A DNA stretch of 64,000 bases from Sipunculus nudus (Eukaryota > Annelida > Sipuncula > Golfingiida > Sipunculidae): positions 16,562,164 through 16,626,163 of the forward strand of contig CM049315.1 in NCBI GenBank assembly GCA_026874595.1. The letters run 5' to 3'. The translations under genes were made by a program, and so were the position numbers. The notes below the pieces were generated by a model, which ran no database searches, was not told the DNA's origin, and saw only the letters and a program-made list of their open reading frames with translations. The stretch's first letter is position 1; every line of letters begins with the position of its first letter. Below are positions 39,501 to 51,500 of this stretch, piece after piece.

Positions 39501-42500
39501 CTATATATTTAACCATACATCAGGTGGTCGCCATTTACGCATAAGCACTCCATTTTTGACATAGAAACAAACTTGGTTCTGTGACAGCTCATCTTTAGAA
39601 ACTGCCCTGGGAAACAAACATGAAATATCAGGTCCTTATGCTGTTCCGCGATAAGTTCTGACCTTGAGAATGATGCATCCTGTACGGGCGAGTCATTTGA
39701 CTCCCAGAGTGTTATTATCTGGACCATTATCTTAATGTGTGTTTTTCTTGGCCATAGATCTAGTTACAGCACATGAGGGATACAAATCAGTAATTTCCTG
39801 ACTTTCGGGATCAGTGTCCTGATCAAGTGACGGCTTTTCTGTCACTATTGGCACAGGCTGTACTTTATCACCTGCAACATCATTGCAACTGAATTCCCTT
39901 AAAGGGTAAAGTAGTTCTAATGCCCAGTAATATTCCCAGATATCAAATCTGACTTTAAATGGATACTGTGAAGCGGAACTGAAGTGTGCCTGTCTGAAAA
40001 CACCATTAACAAGTGCATGTGCACCAGTACAGGACCTACTGAATGGCAAAGTGTTTGCTAACATGAGAGTCTGGCCTGAACCAGTGTCCCTCAAAATTCT
40101 AATAGGGGTAGAATCTAAAAAATCACTCGAAAGTGATACAAAACCATCATGTATGAATGGCTCAAATAACTCCATTTCAGAGTCAAGAGAGGAATCTACT
40201 ACCTCAACTTCGTCAAACAAAGAACTGACATTGAAGGTGTCAGTCATAAACTCTGTTTAAGAGTCATCTAAGGAATCTACATCCTTACCAAACTCCTCAT
40301 GGGATTCAACAGTGGAATTTTCCTCAGCAGGAACAAACTTTTGTTTGTCATAAGAGGCCCTGGCCTCATTTGAAATACTCTCGCAAGAGTCATAAAAGGA
40401 CTCCTCGCAGGAGTCTTGAAAGGACCTAGCATTATTTAATTCCTCGCAGGAATCAACTGAGGTTTTACCACGCAATCTACGGATTCTTATTTGGATTTAG
40501 ACGGCACTTGGGCCTCCGTAGCATCAAACTCTTTATTTGAGTCAACAAAGGAGTTGTACCCCTTATTTACATGAAAAGAGCCTGGCTCTTGTACTATGCT
40601 ATGCATAGATTTTGAAACGAAACCAGAAGGTTTGCTTTTTGGTTTATTCGCAAGTTTCCAGCAGTCAGATATTAAATGACCTTCCTTCTTGCAGTTATTA
40701 CAGATTTTCTTTGAAAATGACTGGTCTTTGTTAGACTTGACACAGTGGACGTGGACTGAGGTGTAGCTATGGGCTTTCCTGAACTATCAGGACTACTAGT
40801 ACTGGGTGACTGCGCTGTAAACTTCTTTTGACCATACTGTTTTACATTCTTATTTGTGAATGACTGATTTGATTTGCTAGTAAAGGACATTTTGTGTGTC
40901 AATGAATAATCATCGGCTAACTGAGCAGCAATGTCAAGTATTTCAGGACTTTTCTCATCGAGAAATTTTTTAACATCTGCATTAATGCTGCGCTTAAATT
41001 GTTCAAGTAAAATCAACTGGCGCAAATTGTCATAATCTTTCATTAGATTTTTAGAACTACACCAGCGATCAAACAACTGCTCTTTTGTCCTAGCAAATTC
41101 TACGTAGGTCTGTTCTTTGCGCTTTTCCCAATTTCTAAATTTCTGGCAGTAAGCCTCTGGAACTAACTCATAACCTTTTAAGATTTACCGTTTTACCAGG
41201 TCATAGTCAGCAGCAGCTTCTACTGAAAGCTCTGTATAAATCTCCCTGCCCTTGCCAGTCAATACACTTTGTAACAGCATAGTCCAATTTTCCTTAGGCC
41301 ATTTTAAATTTTCAGCTACCTTCTCAAAGTGTAAGAAATATTTATCAAACTCTTTTTCTTGAAAAGGTTGGACAAGTCTAATGTGTTTAGTAACAGCAAA
41401 ACTTTGAGTTGGGGCAGCACTTAGGCTACGTTCTACTTTAAGTCTTTCTAACTCCAGTCGTTTTAACTCAATTTCTTTTTCTTTTTCTAGTCTTTCTCTT
41501 TCTATTTCTTTTTCTAGTCTTTCTCTTTCTAACCGTTCTTCCCTCTCTTTTTCTAATTCTAACTGTTTTAATGCTAGCTCATGTTGCATTTCCAACTTTT
41601 TTAATTCTAATTGCATAGCAAGGCTGTCATTTTCTGATGTTTCAACTTCAGTCTCTTCAAATAAACCTTTGCATGATTTTAGCAATGATATCAGGCTTTC
41701 TCAAAGCTTTTTTTCATACTTAGACCTAAGTGTTGTCCTAAAGGCAACAACTGTTCTTTTGACAACTGTTCAAGTTGACCAGGGTCCGGATCGTCAACAA
41801 ATGTCTCAGGTTTGAAATCTGCCATGTTAAGATATTAAAACAATAACAAAAAAACCACTTAGATAAATCCTGTAAACAATGTACTGTAAACAATATGTAA
41901 TCTTGTAAACAATGGATGATAAAACAATGTGTCCAGGTCAAGGCCTAATAAATTTGAAAACTATTAAGCATCCCGACAAGAGCCCCCAATTTTATGTCAC
42001 GGAACCTAATATAAACAGATCACGTATGCGTGATGAACACAAATTTTGTAATGGAGATAAAAAAAATCAGATTCTGTAAGACTAGGCAGCGGGAAATGTC
42101 TAGGGGAATGAATAAAGAAGTCAGTGTTTTTTTTTTTTGTTAACAAATAACTATAATTTATTCCTAAAACAATCCTAACAATACAATACACTAAATCAAT
42201 ACAATTGTACAGTGAAACAGCGGTATAGCAACAAGTCAATACGATCACACAGAAAGATAATGGTACAATACCTGAATACCAACAGTGTCACCAAAATAAG
42301 TCCTTTGAATGTAAGCTCTCGGAGAATGACAGTCCAGTGGAAAGTTCTTGAAACAACACAGAATGTAAACTGAAGTCCAGTGTATAAAAAAGCCAGGAAA
42401 GTTCTTGAAATATCTATAACTGCCTCATCTGTCGGATAAGATCTATAAAATCTGACACACGTTTCTGCGTCCGCTGGTATCTGCTCTGCTGTCTGCCCCC

Positions 42501-45500
42501 TGGTTCTAAAAAACAGCCCTTTATATACCTTCACACCCTAAGCCGGGAACCTTCTACTTCTCGAACAGTCTACAAAGTACCCTACTCCACATTAAACAGG
42601 CGTTTCAGGAACTCTCCAGAAAGACACAGCCGTGTGTATCTCCAATACCAAGCGTGTAAACTCAAGGCCCACATGACAACAAGAGTTCAACCAGTACGGA
42701 ATGTAACAACAACACGAGCCACGCCCGTGTCACACAATAGAGCACCTGTAACAACTTTCATAAATGATAGTCATATTTTTTAAAGAAATCTGTGACTCAG
42801 CCCTTTGCAAGATTACATTACATACGTCCCACTGCATTCACTTTAACAGTTCTTAGACTATAAATGTTCAAAACATTTAAAGATGGCTGACTGGTGGCCA
42901 TATTGGAATTCTGACAACAAACATCCTCTTAAAGGTACGAAACATTAAAAACAAGGGACCTGTTGGTCACAACGCGCTCAGCTGAAATTGATTGTGAGAA
43001 CATTTTTTTATAATCAGCTGAATTTTTCTATAAGGATGTGTTTATGACCTTTTTCCAAATATGGGTATATATTACGGATACATGGAAACCCAGCTTTAGA
43101 GCAAACCTGGGACCATTTACTCATGCCAGTTTGGGTTCATATCAGAATTTGATTTTAATCTGGTTTAAAAACACTCCATCACTCGATCATATCGAACTGG
43201 GAACCTTCAGGGAGAAAAAAGCTGTAGTTTTACCTACCTTTGGGTATAACAGTTCCATCTGGGAGAGCGATCGGTTTCGTCGGGCGTCTCCCCGTTAGTA
43301 TTACTGGTGGATGCACCCGTAAACTTTCTTTAATACACATCGTGAGGTATTCAAGTTTCGCCATATCATCCCTAAATGAATGAAAGGGTTCAACATACTC
43401 TTAGATCCTACATTAATGTTAGCAGGCACAAGGTTGTGAATAATAAAAATAATTAAAGTAATGATAATAATAATAATTATTATTATTATTATTATTACAT
43501 GAAAATAATACAAGTGACCCATGGGTCATGACGCTCAGCTGACCAGGAAGGTAATAACAAAAGGAAAGTTATCATCTGAATCCCAAAGTTTGTAGGTGGT
43601 ATCCCCATTCAACCGTGGCTATTAAGTTCTTCAGAATCAACAACAGGAAAGTTTCATGATAATATGTCCAGCCAGTCCCATGAAATCTAGCCTTTTTATA
43701 TGGAGTCAGTTGAGCTAAAATTGACCGTGCACATTTTTGAAGGACATCCTTGGATGTCAAGACTGAAGATTCTAGGTCCAACAGTTTTGTACCCTGTCCG
43801 ACTGTCTGGGTGCTTAAATGTTTTTGGCCATTGATATAGGTCACCATGACCTAATTTCATGTTTCCATAAAGATTGCCCATGATGTTTTGGCCGGTAGCA
43901 CGGAAAATATAGGTCACCATAAACTGATTTCAGGTTTCCATGCAGATTTACCCCGGGCCTGTCTGAATCATGTTAGACGATTTTAGGCCCAGCGGATACA
44001 ATCTGTGCCCCATATGACTGACTGGGTGCTCAACATATTTTTTTCAAACTGTTGTCCGCAAATTATAGATCACCATGACCTAATTATAGGTTTTCAAGGA
44101 GATTTGCCTAGGACCTCCCTGGATGTACAGTTCAAATTTTTAGGTCTAACGGTTACGATGTGTTAACGGACGAACTGCTTCATCTGAAGGTCCACATATA
44201 GAAAAAAATGCGTAAAAATTAGAAAAAAATACAAGTTGCGCCACCAGTCTTCAGGAAATGATGAAATACTCCCTGATCAATATACATCGAGAGAATCATG
44301 GCAATCAATGCATTAGTTATTCAGATATTGGAGCTTTGGTGTCAAAATTTTAATTATTCTTGGGAGTATTTAAGAGCTCCACAGCTCAGAGGATATAAGT
44401 TACATTGATCTAATTTCAGGTTTCCAAGAAGATTTTTTATGGACCTACATGGGTTTACAGTTAGAAGTTTCTAGATCACGCGGTTACGATAAGTGCCCTG
44501 TTAACGGACAGACGGATGGCAAACGGAAGGACAGATAGATGGACGGACGCGGGACAAAGAGTGATCACTACAGCTCAGATGACTTTCAGTCAGCTGAACT
44601 AAAAATACCAAAAAAAGAAAAGTATACCAGAGTGATGATTTTTTTCTTCAAAAGGTCTCAGGAAACTTCCTGTGATAATGCAGTCTCAAACAGAGTTAAC
44701 TAACGTTACGCTATTATCACCTCTCATTCTCCACGCGAGATCTCGTTTATGAAGGGGATAGATTGGCTAAATAGACTGTACGGAGGTTGATCATCTCTGT
44801 TAAAACCGCAATATTGGCAAGATTCTTGCCCAAAAGAAAGCGGGGAGTTTTCCCAAATGTAATTTATGTATTAGGACACAAATGTGATGCTTTTTTTTAA
44901 GTAATCCTTATAACTCGAAGGATACATAATTAACTGATTATTTTGCATAATCACCAAGGACTACATACGTGCATCCCTTTATCGGGCACTCTACGTGTAA
45001 CATGGCAATATTCATCCACCAGTTTGTAAATAAACATATTTACCATAAGGGACCAACATATGTCCCTTTATATACAGCCGGCATGCAGGAATCCCATTTC
45101 GTGTCAGGGACTGAAGCTGATCCTTGTGTATAATGGTTAAAGTACTTTCAACCAAAACAGTTGGTGTTTCCATGGCGTGTTTCCGCCCAAACGGTTCTGG
45201 CAACAAATGGTAAAAGATACTTTTACTATAACCGACCGGTAAGTTTACAATTAGATCATTCTTAGACGTAAATAAATGCCTCAGTGCCTGGATCTGCTTT
45301 TCCCTAAGCACCAAACAGCTGTTATAAGTCTTCGTGGCATCTTTTTTCCACATACATGTGGGCCATGTTGACACCATGTGAGCGAAAAGTAACCAGGGGT
45401 CATGACCGGGTCAAAAGGAGATAATCCGTAGCCTTTAACAGAGGTGATATAAGCGTAGCGGTAGTAACCTCTGCTGGAGATAGATGATAATGTTGTGAAT

Positions 45501-48500
45501 TAAGTAAAACATTCGTTCATATTTTTTTAATCGTACTTTATTTTGAAAGTTGTTATATGAATCATTTAATTGAAATATTGTGACAGGATGACCCTTACCA
45601 CGTGACTTCCTCTCTCTCTCCAAGCACGTCCTGGATTTCTTCAAGACATTTTTGTTGATGCTCTGGGTACTTTGCCATGTTGTATAGAAAATACGACAAC
45701 GCTGTATAAAAAATATAATGAAATACCTTTAAAATATAAATGGTTTATGGACCCGGATTTTTTGTTTGAAATTTATTATAAATCATATTGTGTATGGATT
45801 TACTTTACTATTTATGTCATCTTAAGTGTTGATGTATGAAGAACTGACGAGTTAAAAGGTACACTCAAGACACACAAAACTATGAGTAAAAATGATGAAA
45901 TATCTGTTATATTGATTCTTTAAATATTTCTAAAGCTGTTAACTGGCATCCTGCTTAAAATGTATTACAATTTTTTTATATACAGCGAACAGTTATAGCG
46001 AAGCCTACCACTTCCGGTCGTATCATGTCCTTCAAACATGAATGTATCAACTTCATGTTGAATTTCTTCATCGGTCAGTCCACTGCCATCCGCATCCTGT
46101 GAAAATTACAATGCAAAACCCAAATCCACTTTAAAGAAATAGCAGAACAAGGAACTTAATGAATCTAAATGATGTTCTATTGGCATGTCCTAACGTAGAC
46201 ATCATCAGACTTGATCGCACCTTATCTTCTATGAGATCTTATATTATCCGGAGAAAAAGTTTGCTTGTTTGGTACAAGGACAGGAATCCCGATACCGAAA
46301 ACCTTTGTTATTTTACCTTGGCTTCAAGAAGAATATCCAAGAAATCTAAATACTTCGTCAAACGTCCCTCTGTCACGCCGCCATTCTGTAAAGTAGAGAA
46401 AGGCAAGTTATTAACAGCTCTCTTATTGTCCTTTTCTTGATTTTTGTGACATCAAGCTACATGTGCATATGTGTTCAAATGGTTCTTCGCATCTTTGTCA
46501 CTGTTGCCTTAGATGTGTAGCTCTATTTATTTATTTTCGCTCAAAACTTACTATTGTAATTTTTACAAGGAAATTATAATGCGACTGGTGTACGATTAAC
46601 GTTGATGATGGAAAAAATCTGTTTACCGGCATAACTATTGAATATATATATGCAAAGAGCTGCGGTTAAAACTAGATGTTATTTTTATACACATTTCTAA
46701 CTACACATGTCACTGCATGCATTCAAAAGAGTGTGGCACCAGGCACTGTTTAGAGAATTAATGGAGATGTCATGTGCACTGCTATTTACAATATGTTTGT
46801 CGAATATCTATCTGGAGAGCGAGGTTAGTACAGACATCGCAAGTATTTGATTTTCTCTCAGAACATTTTCATCATTATATTAAGTTTTTTTGGCACTGCT
46901 TTAAGCTTGATAGAAATTAATAAAGCTGAAACCTTTGAGCCACGCCCATAGGGGACGAGACAATATGGAATTACCTGTTTTGCATTTCGTTTTGCTCGGA
47001 TAACACTCTGGGAGTACTGGTGAACAGTTCTGCACGCTTTCCGGAACTTGTATCCGTTGTAGGTTAAGTTATAGGCAAATTCGGTCTGTAGAAGTGGGTT
47101 GGCGAAACGTTCCATGATTAACATTCCTAAATCATACACGGCCTTAATGTAATGATTATTTGTCCTAAAATAAATATTAAAACCATTTATGCAGAGATTT
47201 TAAATGTTTGAAAAAGAAACATTATATGAAAGGACATAATGTAGATACACATTTGCTGATGTAACTTAAAACAAGGTCATTTGTAAAACACAATTCATCT
47301 ATATGATATTTTGAGTTGACCGCTCTCATTTATCTTTGCAAGTGTTGAACAGAATTAGTCAAATATGAAATTATGGTTCCCACTCACACACGTTAATAAT
47401 ATCTTCCTAGAGGTTCTGACATGCTCAGATATTAAAAACAATTTTATAACGATCACTAAACATCATGTTCAATCAAACACTTGTCTGCGTACTCAATGTT
47501 CTTGCTAAATTGTCAGAAGCGATCACAAGTGACCCATGGGTCATGACGCTCAGCAGACTTACATGTTGACAATATGTCCTTGCACAGGGAACTAATTAAG
47601 ATAACGTAGGTGGCATCACCATTCATGCATGTTAGCATAAGTTCATCAAGACCCATAAGCACACAAAATTGAGGATATGGGTAACAGACATCTAATCTCA
47701 GGTTTACAAGGAGACGGACCTCCCGGGATGTCAAGTTAGAAGATTCTAGGTCCAACGATTTCGATTTTTATGCCATGTTAACGGATGACCGCTTCATTTT
47801 AAGATCTCAAAATGAGAAAATAATGTTTGAAAATAGGAAAAAATACAAGTTGCTCCACAGGTCTGGAAGAACTGATGAAACACTCCATGATTAACATGCA
47901 CACAAAAAATCATGGCGATCAATGCATTAGTATATTCAGATACTTGAGCTTATGTATCAAACCTTCATTATTCTTACGAGCCCAATAGCTCAAAGGATAT
48001 GGGTAACAGAGACTGAATTTCAGAATTCATAGGAGATCGGTCTAGAAACTTCCTGGATGTACAGCTTGAAGATTCTGGGTCCAACGGTTACGATTTGTGA
48101 AAATAATGAAAGAATGCGTAAAAATTGGAAAAATACAGGTGGCGCCACCAGTGCGGGAACTGATATATCACTCTATGATCAATATGCATGCTAAAAGTCA
48201 TGGCGGTCAGACACTGGAGCTTTTGTATCAAATTTTAAATGTTCTACGGGATACCTACGAGCCCAATAGATCACAGGATATGGTAACAGACACTTAGTGT
48301 CAAGTAAGAAGATTCTAGGTCCAAAGGTAACGATTTGTGTCCTGTTAACGGTCGACTGCTTCAAAAATAGAGAAAACAATTGTAAAAATTAGAAAAAAAT
48401 ACACATGGTGCCACAAGGATGCAGGAACACTTCATGATCAATATACATGCAAAAAATCATTGTGATCAATGCATTCGTTATTCAGAAACTGGAGCTTTTG

Positions 48501-51500
48501 TATCAATTTTTTAATTATTCTGGGTAGAAGGGGGGGGGGGGGGATACTTACGAGCCCCATAGCTCGGAGGATGTATGTAACAGAGACCTAATTTCAGGTT
48601 TTGAAGGATATCTTTCACGGACCTCCTTGGATGTCAAGTAAGAAATTTCATTCCTTGTGTCTTATGTTGAGATAATCTCTGTCAATAATAATCCACCCTT
48701 GTGTCTGATGTGAGGTTATCTCTGTCAATATTAATCCTTCCTTGTGTCTTATGTAGGGTTAATTTCGGTCAATATTAATCCTTCCTTGTTTCTGATGTGA
48801 GGGTAATCTCTGTCAATATTTATCCTCCCTTGTGTCTTATGTAGGGTTAATCTCTGTCAATATTAATCCTCCCCTGTGTCTGATGTGAGGTTATCTCTGT
48901 CAATATTAATCCTCCCCTGTGCCTGATGTGAGGTTATCTCTGTCAATATTAATCCTCCCCTGTGTCTGATGTGAGGTTATCTCTGTCAATATTAATCCTC
49001 CCTTGTGTTTGATGTGAGGTTATCTCTGTCAATATTAATCCTTCCTTATGTCTTATGTAGGGTTAATCTCTGTCAATATTAATCCTTCCTTGTGTTTGAT
49101 GTGAGGGTAATCTCGGTCAATATTAATTCTTCCTTGTGTCTGATGTGAGGGTAATCTCTGTCAATATTTATCCTCCCTTGTGTCTTATGTAGGGTTAATC
49201 TCTGTCAATATTAATCCTCCCCTGTGTCTGATGTGAGGTTATCTCTGTCAATATTAATCCTCCCCTGTGTCTGATGTGAGGTTATCTCTGTCAATATTAA
49301 TCCTCCCCTGTGCCTGATGTGAGGTTATCTCTGTCAATATTAATCCTCCCCTGTGTCTGATGTGAGGTTATCTCTGTCAATATTAATCCTCCCTTGTGTC
49401 TGATGTGAGGTTATCTCTGTCAATATTAATCCTTCCTTATGTCTTATGTTGGGTTAATCTCTGTCAATATTAATCCTTCCTTGTGTCTGATGTGAGGGTA
49501 ATCTCGGTCAATATTAATCCTTCCTTGTGTCTGATGTGAGGGTAATCTCTGTCAGTATTTATCCTCCCTTGTGTCTTATGTAGGGTTAATCTCTGTCAAT
49601 ATTAATCCTCCCTTGTGTCTGATATGAGGCTAATCTCGGTAAATATTAATCTTTCCTTGTGTCGATGTGAGGGTAATCTCGGCCAATATTAATCCTCCCT
49701 TGTGTCTGATGTGAAGGTAATCTAAGTCAATATTAATCCTACCCTGTGACTGATGTGAGGGTAATCTAAGTCAATATTAATCCTTCCTTGTGGCTTATAT
49801 GGGGTTAATCTCTGGTATCAGGCTGGTGCTACACGTATCTGGCTATCTGCAAGGTTCCCCCCGAATCAGCACCAGCACAACTATCCAAAATGCGGTAAAA
49901 TACATATAACATGGATAACGTGTATTTTTTAGGCCTAGTTTGTTAGTAAGTGAGAAGCATTAAGCATGCTTACCCCCACTCTCTAGCATAATCTAAAACT
50001 GGTGGGAAAATATTTTAAAAAAAATTTGAAGACATTTTTGGACGAATCTGTGATTTTTTATTTTTTATTATTTCCTGTTATCTAGGCCCAATATATTCAT
50101 ATTTCAATACATTTTCCACGTCATTTGACATTTGCGTAGACTTTGACTGATACCTTTTACTTGCTCTTAGTGGAGTCAAGAAGCGTATCATGTGGGTTGC
50201 TTTTTTCCAATAAAAAATCAGAATGAGAATCGTCCACTAAATAAAATACCCCCACCGTATATAATATATATAAATATGATATAAGCCATTTCCTTCCTAA
50301 CAAGTTGAGCAAAATGTTGGTCTCCCCATGCATGAACATTTTGCAAAATCATTTTCATAGTAATTATTTCTTTGTATTAAATTGCTCCAATCACGATAGC
50401 CTCCGAATCATTATCATAAAATTGTAGAAACATTGTCTTTAATGAGACCGTCAAATAGTTCAAAAGTTACATTAAGTATCAATTTCACTCAACTGCAGAA
50501 AGCCATCGCATGCTAATTCCTTGACTAGACATCGTAAAGGGAACAAGTAGATATCACCTTGGTACACTGAAACCTTATCCTGCCACTGGGCTGAATATGA
50601 CGAAGTGCTTACATAGTCTGTTCTATGATGCCGTGTTTGGCAGTTTTGGTTATAATTATAGTGTTCATATTTCTCTTTTATTTCTCAATGATATAAAAAA
50701 TAACCAGTTTGGTGATAGAAAATAAAATAATAAATTCCTAATTTTTGTTTTATATTTAACGATATGGATATATAAACTGACTGTTTTCCATATAATAACA
50801 TAACTTTTTTATCATCGATCTTTAAAAAACTGTTGGTTTACTTTTCTATCGTTCCCGGAATACAAAGCTTTTATCCAAATGTATTCAAAGCAAAGTAAAC
50901 ATACCCCTGAAGCTGTATCGTCTCTGTGGTACCATAGGCGCACTTCAAGAGAGCGTCAAGTACCATCAAACTGATGTGCTCAAACATCTCAAACTGTGAC
51001 GTACCCTGTTTCATTGAATCTTTCCACTTGTTCTGTAACATGAATAATAAACAATGTATAACTTCTGTGTATGTAAATCTTGGGGACACAACTAAAATTT
51101 AAGGCAAGTGAGAATTTACTTTGTAATAATTTAACTATAGTTACAAGAAGTTTGACTTAACTACTAGTTTGGCATAAACGTGGTATTCAAATAAAGTGGA
51201 TAGAAAATCGGCTACATTGCATTTGAAACGTTTAGTGAAACACATTATCCTACAACAAGGATATTTTTTTCCCACAACACTGGTCCGTTTAGGACTCCGT
51301 CCCTATGTCTACATTGCTTTGGCCACGTTTGATTATAATCAGGATTTAATTTGAATACTTAAGAGTTCGCTAAACACATTACCACTGAATTCGCAAAGGA
51401 TTTGGTTGGTAAGGGATTCATTATAAATGCTGCATCTAAACTAAGGGTGAAATGTAGTCATATAAAGCTCTGTTAATAGTAAATGAACTCCGTTAAACTA

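Larger units (their letters stand above)
19228..42753 (-). mobile_element. 23.5 kb Ty3/gypsy (Gmr1-like) LTR retrotransposon filled with satellite arrays
   Basis: Two direct LTRs (19228-20007 and 41995-42753) enclose the element and a 4 bp target duplication ACTT lies on both sides (19224-19227 and 42754-42757). Coding order on the minus strand: Gag (41825-40640), zinc knuckle, protease DTG (near 40085), a stub resembling the integrase preface (39727-39510), a foreign block (about 39500-20850), then RT thumb plus RNase H (20847-20142), polypurine tract and 3' LTR. No integrase follows RNase H, which fits the Gmr1-like pol order (integrase before RT). The integrase core and RT palm are missing, and Gag and Pol carry frameshifts, so it is not autonomous. 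The two LTRs look about 97-98% identical by eye apart from a 27 bp indel. It lies in intron 10 of the P450 gene, in sense orientation. Confidence 0.9.

Noticed and set aside
22230-39510. CRISPR-like arrays
   Set aside because: Units are contiguous satellites without unique spacers of constant length, in an animal genome with introns.
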